NCBI RefSeq assembly: GCF_002443255.2
Contig: NW_019211458.1
Location: forward strand, 17,355,939-17,419,938
Origin: Varroa destructor
Taxonomy: Eukaryota > Arthropoda > Arachnida > Mesostigmata > Varroidae
DNA: 64,000 bases
Direction of reading: 5' to 3'
The translations under genes were made by a program, and so were the position numbers. Shown here in pieces: positions 21,951-34,131 of this stretch. The notes beneath the pieces were generated by a model. It ran no database searches. It saw nothing but the letters and a program-made list of their open reading frames with translations, and was not told the DNA's origin. Every line of letters starts with the position of its first letter. Positions within the stretch are counted from its first letter, which is position 1.

Positions 21951-22096
21951 CAATGGTCGTGTAGCTGGACAATGGTATTCGATCGTTCTCTACTGTTTCA
22001 TTTGTTGCATACGAAAAGCATGTAGTCCTGGTATGCTCCTGCTGCTATCGATCCTGTTATACATTGGACCTCAAGTGGCCTTCTACGGACGTGCTA
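21951..22096 (+). CDS. candidate membrane-protein exon, unknown family
   Basis: One of the best 3' splice sites in the window: about 30 pyrimidine-rich bases ending TCTGTAG at 21950. The exon that follows stays open, and a GTGAGC donor sits at 22097. The 146 bases encode two hydrophobic stretches, around YSIVLYCFICCI and GMLLLLSILLYIGPQVAFY, separated by a short basic/Cys loop. If the donor is not used the frame ends at a TAA at 22150-22152. An ATG directly after a TAA at 21904 would also open this frame without splicing, and a 41-codon ATG frame (21778-21903) abuts it upstream in the same phase. No family was recognised. Confidence 0.28.
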
Positions 22097-22152
22097 GTGA
22101 GCCCCTTAGCCCTTGGTGTTATTGTCATGACCGCAGAAACTCAGCGAAATAA

Positions 22153-24744
22153 AATCTATTGTCTCCCAGTTGTACACAAACGTGCCACACACCTTGAACC
22201 TAGAAGCTGATAATCAAACTGCAATTCTGATAGCGACAAGCAACTACTTGACTACTAAAAATTGCGGGACATCAGGCAAACGTTCTTGGATATTACGTTT
22301 ATTTAAGTTATTGACTTAAATTTACATACGCGACCAGGTAGACGCGTTTACCTTTAAAATAAGTCTAATTATTTTTGACAAAGCATTTGTGTCACAGCGC
22401 GGGTTTCAAAGTCGTGACACAGAGAGATGAGATGCCAACACAGACCATAGACGCAAGAAATTGCTTCAAAGCAATTCTGTAGCTTTATGTTTTCTGCTTT
22501 TCTATATGTCTTAAAATAGTCTTCTCTGGCGTAGGTTCGGTGAAAACAAAAATGGCAAAGCCACTAAGGCTTCCTAATGCGCTAATAAATGTACTTCTTA
22601 AGAAGGGTTCCAGATATAAAAATCGACCCAAGTCGATCCCTTTGCCTTTTTAGTTCGTCATTGGTATTAGCGCATAACTAGAAAAGACATGCGGCGTGAC
22701 GCATCTCCTCAGCAAAATTAAGATTTCCGAGGATGTGTTGCGTGCCTATTTTACCAACAGGTTTCTCCTAATACGCATGCGACGATTGACGTACTATCGA
22801 ATAAGAGAGCATTCGATAGAGGATGCTCGTGCCTACATTGCATTTAGGATACATAGCCTAACTCATTATCTTGTAAATCTATTAAATTATTCATAGAACA
22901 CAATTTAAATCTTTATAAGAAATAAAATAAGTGCCCTTAATTAATGTTGATTATTTCTTAAACACTTTCATTACTTCTATTTTAGCTTTAGTTTTGAATT
23001 CAGAAAGACTGTTTGAAATCGCAGTTGATAATTATAGCAGGTTGCTGGATGTTATTACGGCCGTCTCTTTTGAACCAGGATAGACATTGCTAAGGCGATA
23101 GGGAAGCTGAGATTTTGCCTAAGTCATATGTTCGATTCTAGACGTTTTTGCAGAACATGTTTAAGAACATTTACGTCTGTGCGTTAGAATACATAGAACA
23201 GATTCGCACTTTCTCACATAAATTCTTAAAAGCTATGGCTAATTTGGGAACTATTTATACGAAATTCGAAGGTGTGCATGAAAGGTAGGCGAGGATGGCT
23301 CTCTGCGTTAGTTCACTGCAGGACGTTGGCCTGTTCCCAATTAACCTGCATAGATGGCAACATTTACAGTGCCTTTACTACTGGTGCTAATTAATGCCCA
23401 TCCGGCCTAGTACGAGTGGAGTAAATAATTTCAATGAAAAAAGCTTACGTATATAGTTCGATAATAATCGATATCCCGCTGACCAGCTACCTCTGGTGTG
23501 GTCATATTAAATCCTTTATAATCGTGTTCATTAAAAGTTCTACTTTTGCAGCAGTCCTGATAACTAGTTCCGACCGCCGAAGATTTGACCGACATCTATT
23601 ACGCTGCTACAAACAAATTCAGCGGGCCGAAAGACTGAGTAAGCTTTAAGCTAGCTGGACTAGAACTATGACTTTTAATATGCTAGAGGCCCTCTTTTTT
23701 TTTACACGCTTGTCCCAGTGCTGTGGCAGCTTTTGGACAGCTACATATCTACCACTAGCGTTCCGACACGTAATTTACCTATGGCCTCTCTACAAATTGC
23801 CCTTTTAGGGAATGGAAAGTTCTGTAATATGTAAGCACACAAACCTAGATCAAAAGGATAGGCGGGTAAAAATTAACGTAGAATATTCCTTTACTCTATT
23901 CAGGAAGTAACTGATGCATGGCGATGAGGTCTGGTATTACCGTCAAGTAATTAGGGTGCTCGTCTTAAATCTTCGCGTCAACTGTACATGAGTGTTTTGT
24001 GATAAAACTTGAGATAGCGGATTGCATTCATTATTTTATTTTCTGCGATTATCTAATGATAGCAGAAGTTCCTGATGTCCAATGTAAGCACTGCCATCAC
24101 CTTACGTTTGAACATACTGGACACATTCAACTTCTCTGCAGGACAACGCGAGTCTCTCGATAGGTTCCTCTACAGCTGATGGTAGAGTTTGAACCATGCT
24201 TGTCTATGACTTTCGTTGATTACGGCTCCGAGAATTGCACGTGCATCACATGCATCAACTGGCTTGGAATCAATCCACCGAGGATTCTTTCTTTCCTATT
24301 TTCAGTATTTGAGTTATAATTGTGTAATACGTTGCAAGTAAAATGCCAATTTTGGCCGAGAGAACCTTAAGACTTTAAGCTCCGTTTTTGTGAAAAGCCT
24401 CCTAGTTTACAGGAATGCGTTCCTGTCCTTCACGTCCCGACATCTGGTCACCTCGTCGCCAGTCTTCACCGCAGCAATCTTTGTTTCTGAAACGTTTGCG
24501 CCATTCAATTACTGGGCTTTCGCTTAAGGCTACCTTGTTTAACGTCTTAATTAATTTTCAACGAATTTCCGCAATGCTGTGGCTTTCGAGGAACAAAAAC
24601 ATGACTATTGAACATTGAGCTTCGAGACTAATTTTTTTTGTCTGCACTTATTTCCCCTGAGATAAATTCAAATGGTTTTTGCTAATTAAATTCTAGAAGG
24701 CCAGCGACGTTCCTTGCGAAAGTTCGTAGTTTAAAAACTGTTCA
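22153..24744. other. no supported gene
   Basis: A 66-codon GTG-opened plus frame (22696-22896) and a 71-codon ATG plus frame (23434-23649) have plausible composition but no recognisable family. Confidence 0.5.
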
Positions 24745-25080
24745 ATGCCAAAGTTTGTCGGACTCGCTCGCAGTGACCAACTAAATTGGATAATGGTCGA
24801 CATATCGGAGGTCTCAATTGCAATGCGTATAAGGCCAAAGCTGCCTGCGCATTGGATTATCCCACAGGATCGACACATGTACCCAACTTGGTATGAATAT
24901 CAGCGACAAGGCCGGACGGATTCTAGAAAAAAGATAATATTAATCGGAGCACGTCAACTAGACAATAGATCAACAGACGGACTACTATACCAGAAAGTAA
25001 AAAAGCTTTTGCGCCAGCTGAAATCCATCAAGTTACAGTTAGGTCGACAGCTCGCTCCTCTGAATCGTGTGATCGACTAA
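24745..25080 (+). CDS. 111-codon ATG frame, unknown
   Basis: A complete frame from ATG to TAA. The N-terminal half is mixed hydrophobic (NWIMVDISEVSIAM), and the C-terminal half is strongly basic and likely helical (YQKVKKLLRQLKSIKLQLG). Codon choice is even and no stop-rich stretches interrupt it, but no domain was recognised. It lies about 600 bases from a zinc-knuckle retroelement relic on the opposite strand, so a transposon origin is possible. It may equally be a chance frame. Confidence 0.17.
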   Translation: MPKFVGLARSDQLNWIMVDISEVSIAMRIRPKLPAHWIIPQDRHMYPTWYEYQRQGRTDSRKKIILIGARQLDNRSTDGLLYQKVKKLLRQLKSIKLQLGRQLAPLNRVID

Positions 25081-25659
25081 AGGCCTTAGCCCCTGCTAAT
25101 GCAAACCTTAATCAACTTGATGTTTTAATCATGAATCGAGACCGATTACTTTCGACAAATAGAAATATCCTATAGCTGAATCAATACCTAAGCAGTGTGC
25201 ATTGTTTGACGTTTGTGAACCAAGTTAAATTCCACTTGTGAATCTCCTGCTGTTTTTTGTTTTTAATAAACAGATATAGGTAGGTAGTGTAGCTAATTCG
25301 CTTGGTTTAATAAGCTTGTTACGTGCTCAGATAAAGCCTGCATTCATGTTTAGCAATGATAATTCCCTCAGCCATGATTATACCTTCCTGACATTGGTTT
25401 TCAGTGAAACCTAAGGGATTCTCCAGGGTATCAACAATACACCTTTTCTATTTGAGCTCTTAAGTTTTGCGGGTGCAGTCCGCTCTCCATCTGAGTCTCG
25501 GCCCCGTTTTTATTTACCATCGGCCTAGTACGTCATCCTCACCTTGCTTCTCGTAGCTGATCTTGTCTGTATTCTATCCGCCTGTTGCTGAATAATCGGT
25601 ATTGCCTTCTTGTTGAGTCATGTTTGCACGCACAGATGTGTCATGACAAAAGACGCCGT

Positions 25660-26064
25660 TCAGCTGTTGCGTGCTATCGCTGTCCAGTGTCCACTGATGC
25701 ATACTTCGATTACCTGAATAGCACGCTTACTTGTGTCGCTGGTCGAGGCCACTAACGTGCTCTTTGTCACCGTTGTGTTAAAAGATCCCATAGCAGATGC
25801 ATCGCTATAAATATTGCAACAATTCCAATGGTCATCTGCCTTACATTTCACGCATAGGGTGACACAGCTGTTTTTGGTGTAACCAAAACCTTTACAACGA
25901 CAGCAAAAAGGGCTGTAGCAATCCATTTTACTGTGATCTGGCTGAGAACAGTGCCCATGCCGTAACTGCGCACTGAGATGAGCTTGTTTAATTTGTACCA
26001 GCTGCGGTGGGTTTCCTCCTTTCAATATTGGGCCGCTAGCATAGTGGATCGATGTCGAAAATTT
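25660..26064 (-). pseudogene. zinc-knuckle (gag-like) retroelement relic
   Basis: The frame is open from a TAA at 26065 to its stop at 25660; the only upstream start-like codon is a TTG at 26025. It carries three tandem knuckle-like units. The first has HGHC then four residues, His, four residues, Cys (first Cys changed to His). The second is CCRCKGFGYTKNSC, a Cys-x2-Cys-x4-[His to Tyr]-x4-Cys unit. The third is CVKCKADDHWNCC, with the last Cys displaced by one or two. Closely spaced CCHC knuckles of this kind are typical of the nucleic-acid-binding ORF1/gag proteins of LINE and LTR retroelements. Two of three knuckles have lost a ligand, so the copy is decayed. No reverse transcriptase was recognised next to it, so the element class is open. 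A cellular CCHC protein is less likely. Confidence 0.48.
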
Positions 26065-27158
26065 TTATGGGTAACGTTCGACGTCGTTGGTATCTTTTTT
26101 GAAACGTAATAGCGTACTGTCTGTTAATGCCGCTTTCGGCCGTTCCCTAGCTGAGATTATGAGCTTTGACAACACATCTGTCAAGAAACACTTATCCCTG
26201 AAGTTCGATTAACGATTACGGTCCCGTTTCGTTTGGACCTTTTACCATTGCGTGTTAGAAAGCATACTGTCCCTTGTTACAACAAAAAAAAGTTATTTTC
26301 AAGTTGCTTTCTTCTCTAAACGTTTAAACACTCATTGTATGCACCTGGTTTTAGGTTAACTTTGCTCAGCTGTCATTTCACGCTTGGTAAATGTACATAT
26401 ACTATAAAAATTTATGCGTTGTCTTAAAGATATTAGACATGACACGACGTGCGTACGTCAGATGTTGGTATTGCGACATTAGGGGAGCAGTTCCGAAAAA
26501 ATAGCTAAGTATTATAAGTTAACGCATGTCTATAGAGTTGTGTCATCTGTGGATCACGTTGCCGATTACTGCCCTTTTCCGTCATTTCAAAGTCAGACAC
26601 TTTTCTAGTTCCCACAATACTGTTGCCTTCTCTGGTTCGAAGCCCCGCTAAACACCTAATATAATAGGAGTCGCACGTTTTTTTTCTATGAGAAGCTTCG
26701 CAGCCGTAGGGGTAATAGGCGTTGTGTGCATTATTTGCTACGGACGCCAAATGTAAGTTACGTCGAAATTAGGCAATATACAGTCGTGCTATTCCATAAA
26801 TCATCTAGACTACCACTGCATGGTATTATAAGAATGTGTGAGAAGCCCGATATCATGCCTTGTCCTGCAGCCGGATCATGTTCGTAACAACTGGATTTGT
26901 GAGTGAACGTAGCGATAAAAAATATTAACGAATTATATATGTGTTATACTCCCGCATCCGATAGAGCTTGTTGTTTTTTCAGTTGCCCGAAAACTAACTA
27001 CAGAAAACACTTATTTAGACCTGGGTCAGATTGTGCTTCATGGCACTTATTCGTTCATGGGATGGCGGCGTCATTCATCTATTAGAAGCAATTGATCTGT
27101 TCATGACATCAAACACAGCATTTCCTCTTTAAACCTTTTTATTCCGTCCTTAGTCCTG
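26065..27158. other. no supported gene
   Basis: Only short frames and AT-rich sequence; the AATAAA at 27138-27143 belongs to the neighbouring minus frame. Confidence 0.55.
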
Positions 27159-27344
27159 CTACAGCTCAAATAAGTCGTCATCGCCATTGCCATCGTTGTT
27201 GGATACTACAGCATCGTAACACTGCAGATGTAATTGGTCCCTTAAGCTAAACCCTATCCTCATCTTTAACCACCAGCGAAACGCGTATTCGTCCCGTAGC
27301 GCAGCACGCACGAGAGGAAACCTCATTTCCTTTATCGAAAACAA
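27159..27344 (-). CDS. possible 3' terminal exon with acidic tail, unknown
   Basis: An open frame of about 60 codons that ends in an acidic, Gly/Asn-rich tail (NNDGNGDDDLFEL). Only 15 bases after the stop codon the minus strand has AATAAA (27138-27143), the canonical poly(A) signal. The upstream edge is a TAA; the nearest AG has no pyrimidine tract. The first ATG is codon 7 of the TTG-opened frame. No domain was recognised. The link between stop and poly(A) signal is suggestive, but AATAAA is common in AT-rich DNA. Confidence 0.18.
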   Translation of the reverse strand: MFSIKEMRFPLVRAALRDEYAFRWWLKMRIGFSLRDQLHLQCYDAVVSNNDGNGDDDLFEL

Positions 27345-29300
27345 TGTTTCAGTGGCTTATTTCATTGGCAACGTGACTCCATGAAGAGCAAGCAGGCACA
27401 AAAAGGAGCCGCAGACCATGTCCTGTTCTTTTCGTGTCGCGTTGCGGACGTTAAGGGCTTTACAAGGCTAACAGGCTTTAGCAGGCAGGACGATAGGCGG
27501 CAAAGTAAGAGCGCCAAACCTATAGAACTTACAACACAGTTCAGAACGAAACGATACAGGAGCCATTTACAGGAATAGGTGACCATAAATCAGCGCCTTA
27601 AAAAGCTATTCAGCGCGGTCGCTGCTTATGTGGCAAGCTCCAACGAACCGTGGTCGAGAGAGCAAAGGCTGGGCAATCCCACGGGCGACGACTCAGTCTG
27701 TTCACCGCCAGAAAGATAAAACTAGCACTGCATACCGTAGTATTCTTGTGTTGCACAAACATTTATGTGAACATTGAGATAATTATTGTTATTGCATTCT
27801 GCACTGCTCGTACTTTTGTTTACGGAAGTACCCCATTCGAATGCAGAACATTTCGATGTCTGTGGTTGTTTTTTTGTTAAGTAGGTGCCATAACGAGGTA
27901 TATGAAATGCATTGAACACCTCCTTGGCCACTTCTATCGTTTTTTTTTATTACTGACTTCTGTGCGCAATGCTTCTCAATTACGACGCCCTTGTCCTGAT
28001 CGGATTTGTAAATCTTGCATGACGATGGGTGGCAGCGCTCTTCAAAACCTATACCTGTGGGTCTAACATTTTAAATCTACCGTAGAGTGGTTGATTTTTC
28101 AAACGAAAGTCTAGCTCGCGTACTACCTCTAAGGCGCGACAGCATCGTGCCTTCTGAGCTGATTGGTGTGACCTTTGAAGGCTCGTTATTGTTACACGTG
28201 AGCTGATAGGAATACCTTGCAAGGAGACAGGCAGGCGACTGTACAAAGAGGATTGTAGAAAATTATTCGACAACTTGATTGGCTTGTTTGTTAAGGGAAC
28301 AAATGCTACGTGGTTTAGTCCACTGATTGGCAGTAAATATGTCTTTAGACTCTCTTTTCGCTATTGGTTTTCATTCTATTTTATCTGTTTTTTTTTTGTT
28401 TATAAGATAACTGAATTACATTTCTCCTAGCAAAAAGAGAATACGCATTAATAGTTACGAATGTTGTGCTCTCCCAGGGGAACAAACTTCCCCCGACAAC
28501 CTTCGTTACGACTATACTCGGAAAACGATACAAATTTAAAAACACAAATACCGTCACTTCCATTCGCCGGGTGTCATAGCTCCCCCTTTCATGCAATGAT
28601 TTCCTTGTGATCTATTGTCGAGCATGGATTTAATCCTAATATATTTTTAATGGGCATACATTCGTTCGGTGCTTTTCATACAAGGCTTCTTTTATGCCTT
28701 TTTCTACTGAGCCTATTATTAAAACTACTGCAATTACCAGCGTTCGAACGTGTTAGCACGTAATTCGCTGATCTCAAAATTGTCTTTATTGTCTTAAACG
28801 TAGCGTTTACTTTGAAGAAGTAGTTAAATATAGCAGTTTACCTGTCAGCTGTAGTGTTCGGCGATCGACTGTGTTGGACGGTCGGACGATCGGCAACGTC
28901 GGCTGAAATACAAGAGCAGTGGTAGTTTCGTATTATAGTACATCTAGCACCCTTCGCACTGAAGGTCTTTGTTTGTTGGCGCTGTTATGAATGAGTCAAT
29001 GTTTCATGTAGGAGAGCGGTCTATGTTTGACCCAGTCGCAGTTTATTTTTTTCACAGTGGAGGCGCTCAATATTCAGCATAGCCCACGGCGATTTGCTTT
29101 TTCCGTTCCTGCCTCCAGTTCTTCAATTGCAGTCTTTTTTCCCTCTTCACTTTTTCTATGTGATCTACATCAATTGGCAGTCCTCCAGTCCAAAAAAAAG
29201 ATACTGCATAATGGAGCCTGAAACAATGGAAAGGGCCCTACGTATCTCTGACCGGAGCTCAGGTTGGCTTGCTTACAGACACCGGGTCAATAATCTGATT

Positions 29301-29325
29301 CAGTATATTTTATGAAAATATACTG
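29301..29325. repeat. perfect 11-bp hairpin with ATG loop
   Basis: CAGTATATTTT and its perfect complement are separated by ATG. It is not followed by a U-tract and no gene ends nearby. Confidence 0.88.
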
Positions 29326-30434
29326 TGTTCTCTGGTCTTGACCTGACTGACCGAGAAGAACCGACCTCACATATCTGAGCACAATTTTTTTACAGAATAA
29401 GCATCATAAATATTACGTTATGCCTCATTTATTTAACGCGAGCGATGCGAAATTAATGTCGTTTCACGGGAGTTCACGACTGATATAGAGTTTATCTAGG
29501 CGTTCAAAAAGTGGCGATTCCACTCGATGCTAAGTTTATTATAATCGACTGCTCAACTCCTGTTTCCTGTCATTCTTAATTTAACAGCTACACTAGCAGA
29601 AAATAACGGAATGAAAAAATAGGAAAATACTCCAATTCATCCAACTATCTCACAGATAAACGTACGTACGAATTAGCATGCGCGATGCACGCGGGCCAAT
29701 CATTTCAGGTCTTAATTTTGTACTAAGTGCATACGGAAGACAATCACTAGCAGATGACAAGAGGTGTCTCTGTAGCCATCCTTCATCCGTGTCTGTAACT
29801 TACGAAATTTACTGTGAGTGGCCTTAGCGACCATTTCGTCTTGTCTAAAGGGTTCCGATAAAGCTAAAAATAACCTTTGAACCGTTGGGTCCTGAATAAG
29901 TATGTATGTTGCTCATTTGTAAAAAGTTCAATCCCTATTACAATCAGTAATAGCAATGGGAAAATCATTTTTTAAAATTTTAAAAAAAGAAAATCCGACT
30001 TTAGTCTTTGGGACGATCACAGTGACAATTGTACAGTTTATTAAACTAGGCTTCCGGGAGTAATGAAACACTCTTTTTCCAGCTAACATTTATCTAAGCA
30101 AGTGACCTTTTGACAGGTCACTACAAGCAGGTGTGGCCTTCTTAGTGATGGACACTGGTAACGCTGCAACGTCGACCGAAAAAGGACGTCGTCAGACATC
30201 TTCTCAACGTTTTCGGCTATCACCTCCAGTATAATCATGTGATTTGAAACATCTAATGGATGTAGTTCTTTCATTGATTAAGCGCGAAATAAACGTTTTC
30301 ATAATTACCGTACATCTGACCCGTGTTTTTTCGGCAAGGAGTGACAAATTACATCATGTTTTACGATACATCAGATTTCGAGTCTTTTCCACAAGCGCAG
30401 TGCCTGCATTTAAAACTCTGCCGTCAGATTTTTC

Positions 30435-30465
30435 TTGAGTTAACAGATTGAGAATTGAGTTAACA
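30435..30465. repeat. 11-bp direct repeat with 20-bp period
   Basis: TTGAGTTAACA occurs twice, start to start 20 bp, with GATTGAGAA between. Each copy contains the palindrome GTTAAC. Confidence 0.9.
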
Positions 30466-32510
30466 ATGACGTGGCTATGATAAGGCAAAACCATTTCATA
30501 ATGATACTCGTCTTTTTAAATTTGACAGCTCCCACCAAATTGCTCCCACGACTAACTGTGCAGGCCAATTTTAGGCAAGCGACGTTAATCTTGTACTAAC
30601 CAAGTTGAGGGTAAGAGGCGTGTAAAAATTGGAACCTGCTTTTTTCTTCGACAGATAATTTTGTATTCACATTTGATTTCTTATCTGCTGGACGTTGTTT
30701 ATTTATGGCGTATTTTAATTTGGTTTTTTTTCCAAGTGTTCTGTCGCTTTCAGCGATAAAAACGTAACAATTTTTTCCCACTCGCGCAAAAACTATGCCG
30801 GTGTAACGAACTGCTTGCCGCTGGAAAACGACGGGTCTTAATTGTAAGCCAATTTTGAGGATGAGATTTAATAGTGCCTTGCTGTTTTTGGCTGCTGTAT
30901 TTCGTCACAGAATAATGTGTTTATCCAAGCTGTGGGCCTGAATTATTTTTATATATCGTATGTAAGCTTTAGTTCTAAACAGCACCTTCAAGGTTTATAG
31001 CCTTGAATTATATTATAGACGCAAACAGTGACTGTTAACATTGATCGTTTTACATTACACAGTGGACTTGAAAACTCAAATTGCATAGTCCAGTACATCA
31101 ATTTTAATTATATGTTTAGTCAGAAAAATTTCTTCGTTTTATCATTTGCGTTCGATAAATGTGGCATATAACTTAGCTAGTTAAGATGAACTTTAACTTG
31201 AAACAGTACTTCTGCAAAACTGTAAATCGCTCTAAAAGCCAAAATGTGTCAACTGGGTCAGCTTGTGCTATAACGTCACAGTTAAAACATCTATATTCCT
31301 GACAATTCATAACGCCTGCGATACAATAGAACGCGAAGATCCTATTTAAATACAATACAGTAAATAGTGATACTGCTAAAACGTCCGTGGTTTACCCTTA
31401 CAGGTTGCATATCTTAAAAAGTAACTCACAATCGCAAACGTATTTCAACAGCTGACGCCTGACCCAGGTTATAGTTGTCATTAATCAGTGGACTACTGCG
31501 ATGAGGTTAGAGGCTGGTGGGTTAACGGACAGATGATTGCCGGCAGTTGTACAATTATTTTCAAGATAAAATTGAGGAAACAGTAACTTCTTCTGTATCG
31601 CTGCGTAGAGATATATGTATGTAAATGCCAGGAAACATTGTGACCTGTGGACCTTGTCGCCGGAAAAGTTATTGGACTTTTGTCCAGCAAGCATCCTACT
31701 CGGGGATCCCATCCGTTGTTTTCCGTAATTGATGCAAAAGTTTCACTATCGATAGTATTATGGATAATGACTACACTAACCCCCGATCAGCAATGACCGA
31801 TTAGAGAGTGATTATTCAAACACATATAAACTGTTTTTCTGTGGGGGATGTTCAACCGTGAAGGTTTATGTTGGGGCTGATTATTGATGAAGAGGGGTTG
31901 ATTATTATAACGGCAACAAGTTACTGTCCTAAACATTAAAAAAATAGTAACTAATGATATATTTTTGATAGGGAACAAGCTGGCATTAGTTGTAGTGGAA
32001 ATGATTTTCAATGTAAACTTGACCCTGGAGATCATGAAGTTTGACTGATCGGCGCCTGAGCCGGTTTCCTTAAAAAGTCATTCGAGAGAATTGCGTGTGG
32101 ATTCACTGGAAAAACAGCAAGCGAGTAGTCCCAGACACGGTCGACTTGGATTTCTCTAGCCAATGTAGGAAAGTTGCAGGGGATACTGACATGTGTACCC
32201 TGTTACAATAATATTAATGTGAAGGCTGCATGAATGAAAAATTGATTATTTCAGTTCCACATCCCGAAGCCCTTTTAGGCTGAAGGACTAACGACGAGAT
32301 CATATTATAGTTACCAGGGGATGATTCTACGGAAGCTCTACCCTAACCTTATATTAAATTGTATTGCGCAGTTTGGGATGAGTGTCATTATCCTACTCGA
32401 TCTGTCAGGTATCCCTACAGGCAAACTTCACTAAAATTTCTTTATAGGGATCCATGAGGTTCTACGAAAGGTTCTACCAAAAACGTATGCTTCGTCAAAA
32501 TCATACGACT

Positions 32511-32540
32511 ATATATATATATAGATATATTATATATATA
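32511..32540. repeat. imperfect (AT)n microsatellite
   Basis: Alternating AT with one ATAG and one phase break. Confidence 0.9.
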
Positions 32541-33630
32541 ACTAGCGGTCAGGGCCTTAGTGCCTTAGTCACGTTTGTACCAGCAGCTGTTTATTGTTTA
32601 CATTCCGCTGCTAGTCATGTGACGTCTACGCAGTATACGAGTGTCCCCCGTACAACTGCGCCCTTTGCGATTCGGTTCCTAAATAGTCTCGCGGGCATCA
32701 TGCAACGTCTCCCGGTTGGACACCTCCCTAGCGGTTGTGCGCCATTCGGCAGTCTTGGCGCCCTTAACTTCCCATTTGTGGTCATAGTATGTAACTGATG
32801 CCTTCCCTCTGTGGAATCCTTAAGGTCCTGATATAATGACTTATTACGGTAAATAGCGGCTTATGCTTGTTCCCTGTACGGCACACTCACATGGTAGCCT
32901 CTGGCTTTAACGCTCCGGGGGCCTGTCTCTTGTAGTGACCTGATCCCCAAATATCCTATATAAAAACCACAACAGAATGATATATTTACCTATATATTTA
33001 ACTATTGCGAACGTCCCCATCCGGTAACCAGTATACTTTTCGTCTAGTGCATTCGATTTAATTGTGCTGCGTATGTTTTTAGTGATCCTTACGGACATAG
33101 CAAAATTTCATGTATTCAGGTCCGACCAGGCCTCGCACGACTCCGCTCCGGCCCAGACAACCAGACCTCCCGTGGTCCTGGACATCTTGTTGCCGTGGTA
33201 ATACATGTAGAAATCGCGGCTATTCCCCCTCTCGTGAGATCGCAGCTGCGTAAGCACTATTAGTCTAAATTTGTCCGTCCGGAAAATATCATGCCATCAG
33301 GCGCCGAACAGTTCTCCACGCTTGGAGAACCCTGATGACACAGACAACACGCAAACCCACCCTCACGACCTGGTTCGATGGCCATTCCCGCTCTTTCGCT
33401 AACTGTTCGCCAACTATTCCTCTGCCCATCGATTGGGTTTCCTCCCATTAAACTCCAAAAGCCAACTAACCGAATAGCTCTCTTGCGATGTCGACTGTAT
33501 CACCAGCCATCCCACCGCTGACATCAAAATGAAAAAACTAATCTCGGTTTGCCGTTGGAGCGGGCTTTTTACACCCATTTATTTCACATTTATGTAGCCA
33601 AAGACATGAATTATTCATATACTAAAGTAC

Positions 33631-33632
<2 letters not shown>

Positions 33633-33677
<45 letters not shown>
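33633..33677. repeat. (AT)22 microsatellite
   Basis: Forty-five bases of perfect AT dinucleotide, the longest dinucleotide tract in the window. Confidence 0.97.
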
Positions 33678-33681
<4 letters not shown>

Positions 33682-33930
33682 AGAGTAGCCTGTGATTTGT
33701 TAAGTACTAAATCCAACTGAATATGGAATAAGCCGGAGAAGTATTTACAGAGCGTTTTTGCTTCCCGTCGTCAACTTAGCTCTGTGGCTCGCATACGGTC
33801 TCGAGAAACTTTTCTTCCATATTGGACGTGGTCGAAGAGTTTGTGGTTGCGGACCTAGTCGATTTGATGGACATCGATCGCCTTTTGCATTTGTTTGACT
33901 GCCTAAGCTGCTCTAGCAACTGCGTACGGA

Positions 33931-34131
33931 ATGTCATGCCTGCATTTAAGTGGCGGGAATAAATCAGAGATTAGGAGAGCTGAGGTGATAGAAGCGATTA
34001 AGAAGCAGGGGAATGCTACCTTCGAAGATGGATCTGTATACGTAGCTTCGTGGTTGGAGCTAGGCCACTGCTACGATGATATTAGCCGAATGCAACAGAA
34101 AACCAATACGGAAAGGAAACTCACTTTGTAA
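33931..34131 (+). CDS. 66-codon ATG frame, unknown
   Basis: A short ATG-to-TAA frame with protein-like composition: a charged helix-like start (IRRAEVIEAIKKQGN) and a polar C-terminus. No domain or signal peptide is visible. The internal AG after AGATTAG (about 33978) could also act as an acceptor, making this the end of a longer exon chain. It could be a chance frame. Confidence 0.15.
   Translation: MSCLHLSGGNKSEIRRAEVIEAIKKQGNATFEDGSVYVASWLELGHCYDDISRMQQKTNTERKLTL

Larger units (their letters stand above)
27345..33930. other. no supported gene over 6.5 kb
   Basis: Short frames on both strands without motifs, a perfect 11-bp hairpin, a 20-bp-period direct repeat and two AT microsatellites. 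A GC-richer patch at 33.1-33.45 kb is open in several frames of both strands, which argues for composition rather than coding. Confidence 0.5.

Noticed and set aside
29058..29221. Good acceptor (TTTTTTTCACAG) followed by an open frame
   Set aside because: No donor, no family, and a second phase is equally open.
33110..33448. GC-rich patch with protein-like minus frames (for example one reading DFYMYYHGNKMSRTTGG)
   Set aside because: Several frames on both strands are open here, so base composition explains it better than coding; no family match.
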